From Pirellula sp. (lineage in GTDB: Bacteria; Planctomycetota; Planctomycetia; Pirellulales; Pirellulaceae), in NCBI GenBank assembly GCA_021300155.1, contig JAJTID010000100.1, positions 41,078-105,077 of the forward strand: DNA of 64,000 nucleotides, given 5' to 3'. Each line of letters starts with the position of its first letter. Position 1 is the stretch's first letter. The translations under genes and the position numbers were made by a program. The notes beneath the pieces were generated by a model that did no database searches, was not told where the DNA came from, and saw nothing but the letters and a program-made list of their open reading frames with translations. Below, piece after piece: positions 1-10,500 of the stretch.

Positions 1-1311
1 ACGAAGCGAAGCCGCTGGTTCCGTGTTTGTTTCCGTTACAACACTTTCGATTTCGCCTGAAGAAACGCGAGTCACAATGACTTGACCGGCCTTAACGGAT
101 TCAACGTCATTAACGAGTTTGCCGGTTACCTTGTCTCGAGTGAGGGAGTAACCTCTAGCCAACGTCTTGAGTGGGCTGAGCGCCTCTAGCATCTGGGCGT
201 AGCTTTGCAAATTCTGCCTTTTTTGCTCGAACCATTTGTCCAATGCTAAATCCAGGTCTCGATATACCTCATCGAGCAATTGCGTCGGAGATTCGAGCAA
301 GCGAGCCGGGTCCTCGAGAATTGCTCTGGTTGCTAACGATCGAAGTTTGGATTCGTTGCGTTGAACGTGGTTTTGCACTAACGAATTGATTCGCGACTCA
401 GTGTTTCTGAAAAGATCTAGCAATTCGTCTTTACTTGGTGCAACAATCTCTGCGGCTTCGGTTGGTGTCAATGCTCGCACATCCGCTGCAAGATCGGAAA
501 GTGTAACGTCTATCTCGTGGCCCACGGCCGAAACCGTAGGAATAGGACAATCGACTAGAGCTCGTACGACGATTTCTTCGTTGAAGCACCATAGGTCTTC
601 GATGGAACCGCCACCACGTCCCACAACGAGAATATCCAGGGAGGGTTGAATTCTGGCCGCAACTCGAATCCCTCGAACGATCTCTTCCGCTGCGCCTTCG
701 CCCTGAACTCTCGATGGTATAACGAGCACATTGGCACTAGGCCATCGTCGGCCAAGAACTTGACAAAAATCGTGGATCGCAGCACCGGCTGGACTCGTGA
801 CGAATCCAATACGATTTGGAAATCGAGGAAGTGTTTTCTTTCGTTCTGCAGCAAATAATCCCTCTCTCTCCAGCTTTTGATACAACCGACGAAAAGCCGC
901 TTGTAATGCTCCAACTCCTTGTTGCTCGATTCTTTGAATGACGAGCTGGTAGCTACCGCGAGGCGAATAGACGTCGAGACGTCCTTGGACCAAGACAGCC
1001 ATCCCTTCCGCGATGTCCATCCCGGTTCGTTCCAAAGTCGATCGCCAAAGTACCGCTGAGATTTGTCCGCTAGGATCCTTTAATGTCAGATAGACGTGGC
1101 CTGCGGCCGACTGAGTGAGGTTACTAATTTCGGCCGCGATCCAGACCGTCGGAATGGATTGGTCTAGCGCCCTTTTGATCCATTCATTCAGTTGTGAAAC
1201 GGTAAGCGGCACATCTTGCGATGTGCCAGGCTTTGATGGCTTTTGCGATTTGCCTTGGCCTGCGTCTCCAAAAAATGCATCCGCATCATCGCTCCAAAGG
1301 AAGCCCGTCAT
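1..1311 (-). CDS. xseA: Exodeoxyribonuclease VII large subunit (3' end cut by window edge)
   Basis: This is the catalytic large subunit of exonuclease VII, which degrades single-stranded DNA into oligonucleotides in repair and recombination. The frame is open from the ATG at 1311 to base 1 (437 codons seen, C-terminus missing). It shows an N-terminal OB-fold region (VSQLNEWIKRAL, then AEISNLT), the catalytic-domain signature GRGGGSIEDLW followed by FNEE and AVGHEID, and the late LSPLKTLARGYS motif close to the edge. The start overlaps the stop of the upstream acyltransferase gene as ATGA, so the two are translationally coupled. xseB would be expected just beyond the left edge, but that is not visible. 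The identification rests on several family motifs and is secure. Confidence 0.95.
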   Translation of the reverse strand, partial: MTGFLWSDDADAFFGDAGQGKSQKPSKPGTSQDVPLTVSQLNEWIKRALDQSIPTVWIAAEISNLTQSAAGHVYLTLKDPSGQISAVLWRSTLERTGMDIAEGMAVLVQGRLDVYSPRGSYQLVIQRIEQQGVGALQAAFRRLYQKLEREGLFAAERKKTLPRFPNRIGFVTSPAGAAIHDFCQVLGRRWPSANVLVIPSRVQGEGAAEEIVRGIRVAARIQPSLDILVVGRGGGSIEDLWCFNEEIVVRALVDCPIPTVSAVGHEIDVTLSDLAADVRALTPTEAAEIVAPSKDELLDLFRNTESRINSLVQNHVQRNESKLRSLATRAILEDPARLLESPTQLLDEVYRDLDLALDKWFEQKRQNLQSYAQMLEALSPLKTLARGYSLTRDKVTGKLVNDVESVKAGQVIVTRVSSGEIESVVTETNTEPAASLR

Positions 1312-2072
1312 GGTTCGAGAGACTCTTGTCGAGCGCAATAAAACGGTTCCTCACCGTCCTTGGTCGAGCCGTCGATTGCCCATTCTTCCGCGATGGATGT
1401 AACGTTTGACAAACGCCGTTCCACTAGCTGCCTGTACTCTTCAACTCCGTCTTTTCCAAGTTTCTTTGGTGCGTGAATGGGATGGTCGAGAACAATTCGA
1501 GCTCGAGACCCGAATCGGGGGCAAGCGAATTGATCCCACGTCCGTCGAAATCGCCATGGTCGATCGTAACCGCAGCCGAGTGGAACTATGGGAATACCAA
1601 GCAGGCTTGAAAGATAGATACATCCACTGGAGACCTGCCGCCTCGGTCCCAGCGGGCCATCTGGCGTGATCACCAAGCTCTTTCCTTTGAGTTGCCGAAC
1701 GATGGTAAGCACGGCTTCCGCTCCTCCTCGACTGGTAGAACCACGAACGGCTTCATAACCAAAGCTTGAAGCTAATCCGAGTAGCCAATCGGCATCGCGA
1801 TGACGGCTAGCCAAGAGGACTAGGTCACAACCTCGTCGCGCCCAACATGGAACAAGCATATACTCGTGCCAAAATACAAAGATAGCAGGCCCTTTGAATC
1901 CGCGAACGACAGGGTCTGCGAGCGGGTCGTATCGAATGATCTTACTATCCAGCGTCTGAATCCATCCGACAATACCGGCAGCCATCATGTTGCCAACCGA
2001 ACGAATGCTGCCGCTTCGCAGACTCGCTCGTAATCTTGTTTTCAATCCAGTCACAACGATGCAACCTGCCAA
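1308..2072 (-). CDS. DUF374-type lysophospholipid acyltransferase family protein
   Basis: A 254-residue membrane-associated acyltransferase of the DUF374 branch of the PlsC/LPLAT superfamily, probably acylating a lipid or lipid A-type acceptor. The visible signature is the catalytic-type FWHEYML block (family H-x4-D-like position, about residues 67-73), then RGSTSRGG and TPDGPLGPR, all hallmarks of the DUF374 group. A hydrophobic N-terminal stretch (about 25-40) suggests membrane attachment. Its start lies inside the end of dapF (22-bp overlap) and its stop overlaps the xseA start, so it is a middle gene of a tightly packed operon. The acceptor lipid cannot be deduced from the sequence. Confidence 0.88.
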   Translation of the reverse strand: MAGCIVVTGLKTRLRASLRSGSIRSVGNMMAAGIVGWIQTLDSKIIRYDPLADPVVRGFKGPAIFVFWHEYMLVPCWARRGCDLVLLASRHRDADWLLGLASSFGYEAVRGSTSRGGAEAVLTIVRQLKGKSLVITPDGPLGPRRQVSSGCIYLSSLLGIPIVPLGCGYDRPWRFRRTWDQFACPRFGSRARIVLDHPIHAPKKLGKDGVEEYRQLVERRLSNVTSIAEEWAIDGSTKDGEEPFYCARQESLEP

Positions 2073-2911
2073 CGCCCTGTGAACACCTCGGTGGCTGGGC
2101 CTGTCATAAAGACATGGTTGGTGGACTCATCCCATCGTAGCTTCAATTGTCCGCCGATCAGATTATTGAGAATGGTTCGGTCTGTATGGCCCGTGAGCAC
2201 TCCGGCGACGCATACGGCACTAGCACCAGTTCCGCAAGCCCATGTTTCACCTGAGCCTCGCTCCCACGTTCGCTGGCGCACTTCACCACGTGCTAGTACC
2301 TCCACGAACTCGACATTGGTTCTTTTCGGAAATCGGTCGTCTCGTTCGATCAAAGGACCGATTCCCAAAACCAGCTCATCATCTGCTTCTGGGACAAAAA
2401 TGACACAATGTGGGTTCCCCATGGAGACACACGTTGCAAAAAATCTCCTTCCCTCGAATTCTACAGGGATGTTCACAACTCGATCATTCGCTGCAACGAG
2501 CGTCGTAGGAATCTTTGCCGCTTCGAGGGCGGGTTCCCCCATATCGACTGTGATTTGTTCAGCGAATCCGTTTTGGATTTCTAGCTCTAAACTTAGTACA
2601 CCGGCACCGGTTTCGATCCGCAGCTTATCTTTCCTCGCAATGCCGTGGTCGTGAACATACTTGGCGACGCATCGAATCCCATTTCCGCACATTTCAGATT
2701 CGCTGCCATCTGCGTTGAACATTCTCATTCTTGCATCGGCTTTCTCACTGGGCAAAATGAGTATGAGCCCGTCGGAACCCACACCGAAACGTCGATGCGA
2801 GATCTCGACAGCAAGCTTCTCGAGATCATTTGGCAATAGTGCACTAAACCCGTTGACGTAAACGTAATCGTTCCCTGCACCATGCATCTTCGTGAATTCA
2901 ATAGATGTCAT
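2051..2911 (-). CDS. dapF: Diaminopimelate epimerase
   Basis: DapF converts LL- to meso-diaminopimelate, the last step before lysine and the cross-linking residue of peptidoglycan. The 286-residue length is normal. Both catalytic cysteines are present: C75 in ADGSESEMCGNGIRC and C226 in ERGSGETWACGTGAS. The N-terminal substrate motif KMHGAGNDYVYV is intact. The ATG at 2911 lies 11 bp after the FHA gene stop and its 3' end overlaps the acyltransferase gene. A DAP-pathway gene fits the view that planctomycetes make peptidoglycan. The call is secure. Confidence 0.97.
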   Translation of the reverse strand: MTSIEFTKMHGAGNDYVYVNGFSALLPNDLEKLAVEISHRRFGVGSDGLILILPSEKADARMRMFNADGSESEMCGNGIRCVAKYVHDHGIARKDKLRIETGAGVLSLELEIQNGFAEQITVDMGEPALEAAKIPTTLVAANDRVVNIPVEFEGRRFFATCVSMGNPHCVIFVPEADDELVLGIGPLIERDDRFPKRTNVEFVEVLARGEVRQRTWERGSGETWACGTGASAVCVAGVLTGHTDRTILNNLIGGQLKLRWDESTNHVFMTGPATEVFTGRWQVASL

Positions 2912-2922
2912 TCGTAATAGAT

Positions 2923-3594
2923 TTAACCTGGCAATCGAAAATCAGGATCTGCGATCCCGCGGATCATCTCTGAAATACGACTATACATTTGAAGCATTAA
3001 TTGCCAAGTGGCCAAGTCTACATCAATCTTTGCTCGCTTTTCGTGTACGTGCACCGCATTCACCACTTCACCGAGTCTCATGTGAAAATACTCGAACAGT
3101 TCGGCCAATTGAGCTGCTTGGCTAGGGCTCAATCGATCCGGAAGGGATGGTGGTTGATTCAAATCACGCAACGCGCGTACGGAGTCAGCCAAGCTAGGTG
3201 CTAAATCGAAATCTGCCAAATCATCATCATTGGCGGTTTTCTTACTCATGTTGGGTTCTTCAATCGCCGTCAAACTATCTTGAACGCGCGAAGCGATCTG
3301 ATCGTGCGTACCGAACAACAGCATGCTACGTCCAACGGCAATGATATCTCCGAAACGAAGAATCCTGAGCTGACAGTCTTGTCCGTTCACCTTGGTACCG
3401 TTCGTACTCTCGAGATCGGTAAGGACTAGGTGCTCGTTGTCTTCTTGAATTTTGCAATGAAATCGGCTAATTCGTTCGTCATTGAGTTGGATTGAATTGC
3501 CTTCTTCTCGGCCGATGGTAATCGGAGTTTTCAGGTCCGAATAAACTTTCCCTCGGTCTGCTCCCTGAACAATTCGGAGCGTCAGTCTAGACAT
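2923..3594 (-). CDS. FHA domain-containing protein
   Basis: A 223-residue cytoplasmic protein with an N-terminal forkhead-associated (phosphothreonine-binding) domain, residues about 5-90. It shows the FHA landmarks IGREEGNSIQL, SRFHCKI and DLESTNGTKVNG. The C-terminal half (about 140-220) is helical and charged, with no family I recognise. The start at 3594 is supported by GAGG five bases upstream of the ATG. It sits between a membrane flippase-like gene and dapF in the same operon, so it may link Ser/Thr kinase signalling to envelope synthesis, but that is inference. Confidence 0.9.
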   Translation of the reverse strand: MSRLTLRIVQGADRGKVYSDLKTPITIGREEGNSIQLNDERISRFHCKIQEDNEHLVLTDLESTNGTKVNGQDCQLRILRFGDIIAVGRSMLLFGTHDQIASRVQDSLTAIEEPNMSKKTANDDDLADFDLAPSLADSVRALRDLNQPPSLPDRLSPSQAAQLAELFEYFHMRLGEVVNAVHVHEKRAKIDVDLATWQLMLQMYSRISEMIRGIADPDFRLPG

Positions 3595-3666
3595 ATCTGC
3601 CTCATCAGACGAGTAATTCCGCAGCGCGATTGAAGGGATTAATCATACCATAGAAATCGATGAAGA

Positions 3667-4659
3667 TCACTTCGCCGATTTACTCTTGCCGATTCCTGAA
3701 AAGTAATAGACTGCCCCGATGAAGGGAACCACCATCAGAAACAAACGAAACAATGCGGCCATAATCAACGCCGAATATCCTTCCGGTATCTTCGGGAGTT
3801 CCAAAAAAAGCTTGGAAATCGCAGCTTCTTGCACCCCGATTCCACCAGGGGTAAGCGGAAGGGTCGCTGCTGCCATTGCTGGCGGAATTGTCATGAAGTG
3901 TTCCAGCAATGTTGGATGCGAATCGTAAATCGAAGCAGAGATCAAGTAGCATGAAACGGTCATGCAAAAGTGAACACACATGCTGGTCCCCAATACTTCC
4001 GCCACAAGCCGTGGGCGTCCTTGGAAAATCATGCATGCTTGCGCGAGTCGATAAACGGTATGACCAACCCAGGGTATTCTTCTCAGCCATACAAACGACA
4101 CGAATCTCCCACCAAAAACAATCGCAAGAATAAATAGCAACGCAATCCCAACAAGGCTAATCGCTGCCCACTTAATGGTCAGAAGCCTCGGTGAGAGTTC
4201 GTTGGATAGAGACAAACCAATACTTGCAACCAACAGCAACCCGAGTAGCCCTATCGCGCGATCAACAAGAACCGATGCCACTACCTCTGTGCGTCTGGTA
4301 CTCGATCGCCGCGCGGCTTCTATCGCTTTGAAGAGATCTCCCCCGACAGATCCGAAGCTAACCTGATTGAGAAGTGTTCCCAAGAATCCTAATCGTATTG
4401 CCTCAAGCAAGCGCATTGGGACATTCAATGCCTGTACGAGCATCTGCCATCTCCAATAGCTCACTAGATGAGCTATCAACACGAACGACATCGATAGAGA
4501 TAAAAGCAGCCAATTCTTCTTTTGAGAATAAAGAAACTCCGCGTCCTTCCGGGGAAAGGTCACAATCAACCAGACGACGATTCCAAACAGAGCCGTTATC
4601 TTCAAAAAGGCTATGGCTCGAGTCGCAGTGAAGGCTCGAGTCGCATTAGTGGATGGCAT
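3667..4659 (-). CDS. Lysylphosphatidylglycerol synthase TM-domain (UPF0104/YbhN-type) membrane protein
   Basis: A 330-residue integral membrane protein with about eight hydrophobic segments. Motifs of the UPF0104/LPG_synthase_TM family are visible: a GTLLNQVSFGSVGGDLFKAI block near residues 95-115, a VLVDRAIGLLGL helix, and the late LPLTPGGIGVQEAAI block near 265-280. Proteins of this family are flippase-like and often sit beside glycolipid or lipid-modification genes. It is the first gene of the operon that continues into the FHA protein, dapF, acyltransferase and xseA. There is no catalytic aminoacyl-transferase domain, so it should not be called an LPG synthase. Confidence 0.85.
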   Translation of the reverse strand: MPSTNATRAFTATRAIAFLKITALFGIVVWLIVTFPRKDAEFLYSQKKNWLLLSLSMSFVLIAHLVSYWRWQMLVQALNVPMRLLEAIRLGFLGTLLNQVSFGSVGGDLFKAIEAARRSSTRRTEVVASVLVDRAIGLLGLLLVASIGLSLSNELSPRLLTIKWAAISLVGIALLFILAIVFGGRFVSFVWLRRIPWVGHTVYRLAQACMIFQGRPRLVAEVLGTSMCVHFCMTVSCYLISASIYDSHPTLLEHFMTIPPAMAAATLPLTPGGIGVQEAAISKLFLELPKIPEGYSALIMAALFRLFLMVVPFIGAVYYFSGIGKSKSAK

Positions 4660-4814
4660 TCTTGCCTTCTGTCCTCGAGGGCTCTACATTGCACATCAAC
4701 ATATCTGAAATCGAATGCTTCTCTCCAATTGCAGACTTACTCCAAATCCAAAAACTCGATTTGACGTTAGCTTGGGGCTATTAGCCTAAACTGATCGATT
4801 TTTTGCGAGTTGTT

Positions 4815-4841
4815 AAGGGCTGGGACATTGGTCCCAGCCTT
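4815..4841 (-). terminator. Hairpin downstream of metK
   Basis: A near-perfect hairpin, GGCTGGGAC with GTCCCAGCC around an ATTG loop, lies 22 bp beyond the metK stop. On the minus strand it is not followed by a real T tract, so it is either a weak intrinsic terminator or a 3'-end stabilising stem. Confidence 0.5.
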
Positions 4842-4862
4842 CTTCAACTGCGTCCGTTCCGA

Positions 4863-6026
4863 TTACGCCTTCAACGCTGCAGCCAGCTTCGATGCGTTAG
4901 CGGTACTTTCCCAAGTAAACTCGGGGTCATTTCGTCCAAAGTGTCCGCCAGACGACGTCTTGCTGTAGATTGGTCGACGCAAGTCGAGGTACTCGATGAT
5001 GCCTCGAGGTGTGAAGTCATAAAAGCTTTGAATGACTTCGCAAATCTTCTCATCCGATATTTTGCCGGAACCTTGAGTGTCAACTCGCACACTCACGGGC
5101 TTGCTAACGCCGATAGCATAAGCAACTTGCACTTCGCAACGATCTGCGATACCGGAAGCGACGATGTTCTTGGCTACGTGCCGTGCCATGTAGGCAGCAC
5201 TGCGGTCCACCTTGGTGGGATCCTTTCCAGAGAAGGCTCCACCGCCGTGCCGTCCCCATCCGCCGTAGGTATCAACAATGATCTTTCGCCCGGTCAACCC
5301 ACTGTCCCCGTGCGGTCCACCGACCACAAAGTTTCCGGTAGGATTGATGTGGTAAACGATCTTGTCGCTAACCATGTTGGCTGGCAAGCATGGCTTGATA
5401 ACCTTCTCGATGACAAAGTTTCGAATCTCCTCTTGAGAAACCGTTGGAGCATGCTGCGTGGAAACGACCACGTTGTTTACCCCGATCGGTTTGAAGTCTT
5501 CGTAAACGATCGACACTTGGCTTTTGGAGTCTGGGCGCAACCAGTCGACTTCTTTATTGAATCGAGCTTCTGTCAAACGATTTGTGATTCTGTGAGCCAA
5601 CGCGATGGGCAATGGCATCAACTCAGGTGTGTCATTGCACGCATATCCGAACATCAAGCCTTGATCGCCAGCACCGACGTCTTTATCTCCAGACGCGTCA
5701 ACACCCATCGCAATGTCTGGGCTTTGTTTATCCAAAGCGACCATAACGTTGCAGGTCCGACCGGATATTCCCGACTCATCATCGTCGTATCCAACCGCGA
5801 GAATAGCTTGGCGAACAATATCGGAGTAATCAACGATCGCTTTGGTCGTGATCTCACCTACGATCAGAGCAAGACCCGTTGTAACAACGGTTTCACATGC
5901 TACGCGACTCATTGGATCTTGGTCCAAAAGCGCATCCAAAACGCTATCCGAGATTCGGTCTGCCAGCTTATCTGGGTGACCCATGGAGACCGATTCACTA
6001 GTGAAAATGTACTTGCCTGACGCCAC
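4863..6026 (-). CDS. metK: S-adenosylmethionine synthetase
   Basis: MetK makes S-adenosylmethionine from methionine and ATP in the cytoplasm. The protein has the family motifs in order: [20 protein letters not shown] at the N-terminus, [33 protein letters not shown], and [16 protein letters not shown] place the start at the GTG at 6026, giving 387 residues, the usual family length. GGGAGG lies six bases upstream, and translation then begins at [11 protein letters not shown] as in relatives. A longer frame reaches an upstream codon at 6101 but adds 25 unconserved residues. It is a single gene with a hairpin behind it. Confidence 0.97.
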   Translation of the reverse strand: MASGKYIFTSESVSMGHPDKLADRISDSVLDALLDQDPMSRVACETVVTTGLALIVGEITTKAIVDYSDIVRQAILAVGYDDDESGISGRTCNVMVALDKQSPDIAMGVDASGDKDVGAGDQGLMFGYACNDTPELMPLPIALAHRITNRLTEARFNKEVDWLRPDSKSQVSIVYEDFKPIGVNNVVVSTQHAPTVSQEEIRNFVIEKVIKPCLPANMVSDKIVYHINPTGNFVVGGPHGDSGLTGRKIIVDTYGGWGRHGGGAFSGKDPTKVDRSAAYMARHVAKNIVASGIADRCEVQVAYAIGVSKPVSVRVDTQGSGKISDEKICEVIQSFYDFTPRGIIEYLDLRRPIYSKTSSGGHFGRNDPEFTWESTANASKLAAALKA

Positions 6027-6040
6027 GAACAACCTCCCTC
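6027..6040 (-). promoter_or_regulatory. Shine-Dalgarno that fixes the metK GTG start
   Basis: On the minus strand GGGAGG lies six bases before the GTG at 6026. No comparable site precedes the upstream in-frame codon at 6101, so this decides the start. Confidence 0.7.
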
Positions 6041-6206
6041 GGAGGAAAATAGGGGAACGGAATGGTAAACGTTTCGGAGAAAGTGTAATCCGCCCGTCCA
6101 CGGCGTAGAAGTCTTAATGAACCGATGGTTGGAGATTCGGCGTTATATTGCCCAGATTTAGCGATTAAAGCTTAGCTAAAATGCACAATTCGTCAAATTT
6201 TAGGGG

Positions 6207-6228
6207 CGACGCTCGGATCGAGCCGTCG
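6207..6228 (-). terminator. Possible terminator hairpin after the epimerase gene
   Basis: CGACGCTCG and CGAGCCGTCG form a nine-pair stem with one bulge and a GAT loop, 11 bp past the epimerase stop. The following minus-strand bases are CCCCTAAAATTT, so the T tract is weak. Confidence 0.35.
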
Positions 6229-6239
6229 CAGCGACTTCT

Positions 6240-7241
6240 TTAGTCGCAATGGTGCTTCATCGACTCCCAGACATCGCGAATGATCTCGTCCATCCCAAAC
6301 CGCGGCTGATAGCCAATAGCCTGCCGTAGTCTACTTAGGTCCGGAACCCTGCGCCGTATATCTTCGAAATCTTCGTCGTACGCTTTCGCGTAGGATTGAA
6401 ACTCGATTTTTCCGGACGGATTGACAATTTCGCAGACCCGTTTGGCCAGTTGCAGAATCGAGATCGGCTGGTCGGCTCCGATGTTGTAGATCTTTCCGTG
6501 ACAGTGCGGGCTGTCCATCAATGTCGTAATCGCATGGATTACATCGGAAACATGAGCAAAGCACCTTTCTTGACACCCATCGTCATGAACCAAAATTGGC
6601 TCATTACGCATCGCAGACCGGACGAAGCGGGGGAGAACCATCCCGTATGCTCCCGTTTGCCTCGGCCCGACCACGTTGAAAAATCGTCCGATGACCACTT
6701 TCATGCCACACTCGCGAACACACGCCAAACCGAGGAATTCGTCTATCGCTTTACTCGCACCGTAGCTCCAGCGAGGCTTGGTGGTCGCTCCGAATACTAA
6801 ATCGTCTGATTCTGACCAAATGGACTTCGGATTTTTTCCATACACTTCACTTGTGCTAGCCAAGAACAGAGGAATCGACTTGCCTGCCAAATGCAGATGC
6901 CGCAATCGTTCCAGCAAAAGCTGTGTCGGGAATATATTGCGATGAATTGTCTGAATGGGCTGCTTCGCGATCAATGCAACACCGACTGCCGCAGCTAAGT
7001 GGTAAACCCGGTCCGAGCTCGCGCAGACCTCTTCGATTAGCTTTGCGTCTCCGAGGTCCGCGTGGATAATTCGGAGACCGTCGGTAGAGAGAAGATGCTC
7101 GAGATTGCGGTTCGTGCCCGTGCTCAAATCATCTACCACAACGACAGAATCGCCGCGACTCAAGTGGTAGTCTACCAAGTGGGATCCGATAAAACCGCTT
7201 CCACCTGTTATCAATACGTTTATGTTGGCAACTTGGCTCAA
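6240..7241 (-). CDS. NAD-dependent epimerase/dehydratase (sugar-nucleotide SDR)
   Basis: A 333-residue extended short-chain dehydrogenase acting on a nucleotide sugar. It shows the NAD-binding TGGSGFIGSHLVDY motif at residues 12-26, VVVDDLSTG after the second strand, the LAAAVGV segment, and the catalytic YGASK motif (Y-x3-K) preceded by an STSEVYG Ser/Thr site. The C-terminal RRVPDLSRLRQAIGYQP segment is typical of the UDP-glucose 4-epimerase and UDP-glucuronate decarboxylase branch. The exact substrate cannot be told. The start is a TTG at 7241, chosen because no ATG or GTG precedes the glycine-rich motif. It is divergent from the TPR gene. Confidence 0.85.
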   Translation of the reverse strand: MSQVANINVLITGGSGFIGSHLVDYHLSRGDSVVVVDDLSTGTNRNLEHLLSTDGLRIIHADLGDAKLIEEVCASSDRVYHLAAAVGVALIAKQPIQTIHRNIFPTQLLLERLRHLHLAGKSIPLFLASTSEVYGKNPKSIWSESDDLVFGATTKPRWSYGASKAIDEFLGLACVRECGMKVVIGRFFNVVGPRQTGAYGMVLPRFVRSAMRNEPILVHDDGCQERCFAHVSDVIHAITTLMDSPHCHGKIYNIGADQPISILQLAKRVCEIVNPSGKIEFQSYAKAYDEDFEDIRRRVPDLSRLRQAIGYQPRFGMDEIIRDVWESMKHHCD

Positions 7242-7536
7242 GGTGGTGTTCCGAGACTACAGCTTCCAAGGAGTCTGTTCTGAGTAAAAATAGGAGAAAT
7301 AAGTAGAGAATGAGGATCGGGAATAATGGCGAATTGGCGATATTTCGAGCGATTGCAAAACGATTCCAGCCTACCCAAAAACTTTCCATCACCATCCTAC
7401 TACGGTAAACTACGATTCAGGTTTGGCCAACGCCGATTTTTAAGCTGCATACGTTGTCATGTTCCGTGAAAAAGTCGATACCAATATGGCCCATTCGTTT
7501 AATTCAACCCAAAAGTCGAACGTTACCAATTCGGAA

Positions 7537-10500
7537 ATGTCGAGATCGCAAAAGAAGAAGCGAGCGATTTTTCTGACCCTGCTGGCCTTGGTAGTATTCC
7601 CGACATCGGTGGATGCACAGCCTCCCAAGGGAAAAGGTTCTGGGAATACGGCTGCACCCCAAAACACAAAGGCCAGCTCCAAGCTCTCTGAAAAAGAAAA
7701 GCGTGTGGAGCGAGCTCGTGAACTCTATGCCGACGCTGCCAACGCCCAGAACAACGGGGCATTCGAAATAGCCGTCGAAATGTGGTCGAAAATGATCAAG
7801 GAGTTTCCAGAAGACGCCTTGGCTCCGAGCGCTCATCATTTCTTGGGGATCTGCCACCTGCAAAAAGAAAAACCCGAATTCGAGCTGGCGATCAACGAGT
7901 TCAAAGTTGCACTTCAAGACCCGCAGTTAAAGCAGCGCGAGGAATCGCTTGTAAATCTCGGCTGGAGTCTCTATCAGAAGTCATTTCAAGAAGGGAGCGA
8001 TGCAAACGCTTTTGCTTTGAAGGAGGCTAGCAAGGTCTTGGCCTTAGTCATTGACAAGTACCCCGACGGGAGCTTTCAAGACAAAGCTCTTTTCTATGCA
8101 GCCGAAGCGGAATCTCGCATCGGCAACAAAGAGAAGGCAATAGGCCTCTACAAGCAATTGGCTGAATCGAAAAGATTCGAAAGCTCTTCCGTTCGGCCTG
8201 ACGCCTTGTTTGGGTTAGGTTTGACATTCGAGGAATTGCAGCAACCACAATTGGCCGCAGAGAATTACGAATCCTTCTTGAGTAAATACCCTTCTCACCC
8301 AATCGCTTACTCCGTTCGATTGCGGGCGGCAGAAGTTGCCTTGCAGAAAGAAGACACGAAACTCGCAATCTCTCTTTTGGAATCTCTCGTCCAGTCCAAG
8401 GGCTTCGACTCACTGAACAATGCGGATTACATTCTGTACCGTTACGGCTTCGCGTTGGCCAAAGCTGGCCACTTCAACGAGTCCGCTTCCATCTACAAAC
8501 GGTTGGGGGAATCCTTTCCAAAGTCGCAATATGCCAAGAATTCGTCTTTGGCCGTCGGGCAATCTTTGATACGGGAAAAGAAGTACGACGAAGCGGTGCG
8601 TGCATTCGAACAATTGCTCCCCAACAAAGATGAACGCGCTGCGGAAGCGGCACATTGGATTTGCCAAGTGAAGACGATGCAAGGCAAAATGGCGGAGGTG
8701 ATTTCCATCGCTCGAAATGCATTGGAATGGGGAAGCAAATCTCCTTCCAATATTCTGCTACAAATGGACTTGGCGGATGGGCTGAACGGAGATGCCTCCA
8801 CGAGATTAGAAGCGAAAGCGATCTATGAACGGATTGCAACACAGTATCCAGATGATGCGATTGCCCCTCGAGCAACTTACAATGCAGCCTTTAGCTCCTT
8901 GCAATTAGGGGCCTTGGCGGATGCCCAACGATGGAGCGAAGCGTTCGCGAAGAGATTTGCCAATGACCCTCTTGCAGCCGATGTTGCGTATGTTCGCGCT
9001 GAATCAACTTTGCAACTGGGGCAACACGAATCCGCAGTCAACGCATTCGAACAATTGATCGTTTCGCAACCCAACGATGCGATGCTGTCAACCTGGGAGC
9101 TACGACTTGCAACCGCAAAGTACCTGCTTGGGCAGTACGACAAGACCGTTGGACTCGCCGAGAAACTTCTCCGACAACCGCTCGAAGATAGCATGCGTGC
9201 TGAGGTTTTGTACCTCAAAGGGGCGAGTCAACTCAAGCTAAAGAAGAATGTGGAAGCAATCGACTCTCTTCAGAAATCATTGACAGCATCGTCCAAGTGG
9301 CAGCAAGCGGACGAGGTTTCCGTCATGTTGGCCGAAGCGTTTACTCAAGAACAAAATTCCAAACAGGCTGCAGCAACGCTGCAAGATCTGATCAAGCGGG
9401 AACCGCAATCAAGATTGCGTCCTGACGCAGAGTTTCGTCTAGGTCAGATCGCTGCCGCAAACGGAGAGCATGACAAAGGAATCGAGTACTTTGACGCCGT
9501 TTTGGCAACCACCAAGGTGAAGTCGATCGTCGAGTATGCAACATACTCCAAAGCGTATTTGCTGATCGAACAGAAAGCATATGATTCAAGCTTGGAACTC
9601 CTTAACAAAATTGAGCTAACTGGTCGAGCGGATAGCTTTGCAGTCGAAGTCAATTTGGCTCGGGCGATTTGCCTGCGTCAGTTGCAGCGCGTCGACGAAG
9701 CGATCCGCATCTTGTTGACCCTACGTAATAGTGTCGAAGGAGACCAAAAAGGAAATGTTCATTTCGAGCTTGGACTGTGCTATTCCTCAAAAGAGAATTA
9801 CGCTTTGGCCATTCAAGCTTACGAACAGATCATTGAACTGATCAAGAATACGAAGGGCCCCAAACTTCCCTCGGGAGAGAAGGTGCTATTTGAGCTCGCC
9901 TGGGCTCATAAATTGAACGGCAATGTCGCTGAGTCGGTCGAACGCTTTCAGGCTTTGGCCGCCAAGTACCCGACGAGTGAATACGCACCGGAAGCGAGTT
10001 TTCTCGTGGGTCAAGCGGAGTACGATAGCTCCAACTTTGATCGCGCCATCAAGGCCTACGCGGTTGCTGCAACCAAGAGCGCGAACTCAAGCCTGCAAGA
10101 GAAGTCGCTGTACAAGCTGGGATGGTCTTTCTTTCAACAGAAAAAGTACGACAACGCGATTGAGCAGTTCCAGAGACAGACCTCTGTCTTCAAAGATGGC
10201 CCTCTCTTTCTCGACGGGAAATTCATGATCGCTGAATGCTTCCTAAAGAAAGAAGCTTACGGCGATGCTTTCGAGAGCTACGTTTCTATTCGAAAGGAAA
10301 TAGAATCCTTGAAGGATGGAGATTCGAAAGTGACCGAACAGGTTGGCGCTCTGGTCTACCTCCATGGCGGACAATCGGCAAGAGAACTCAAGAAATGGAA
10401 AGAAGCCGAGTCGTGGGTTTCGGTGGTGCTCTCAAAGTACCCTCAGTCTTCCTATCGCTCGATTGCCATGTATGAGTTGGCCTACGCTAAACAGAATCAA

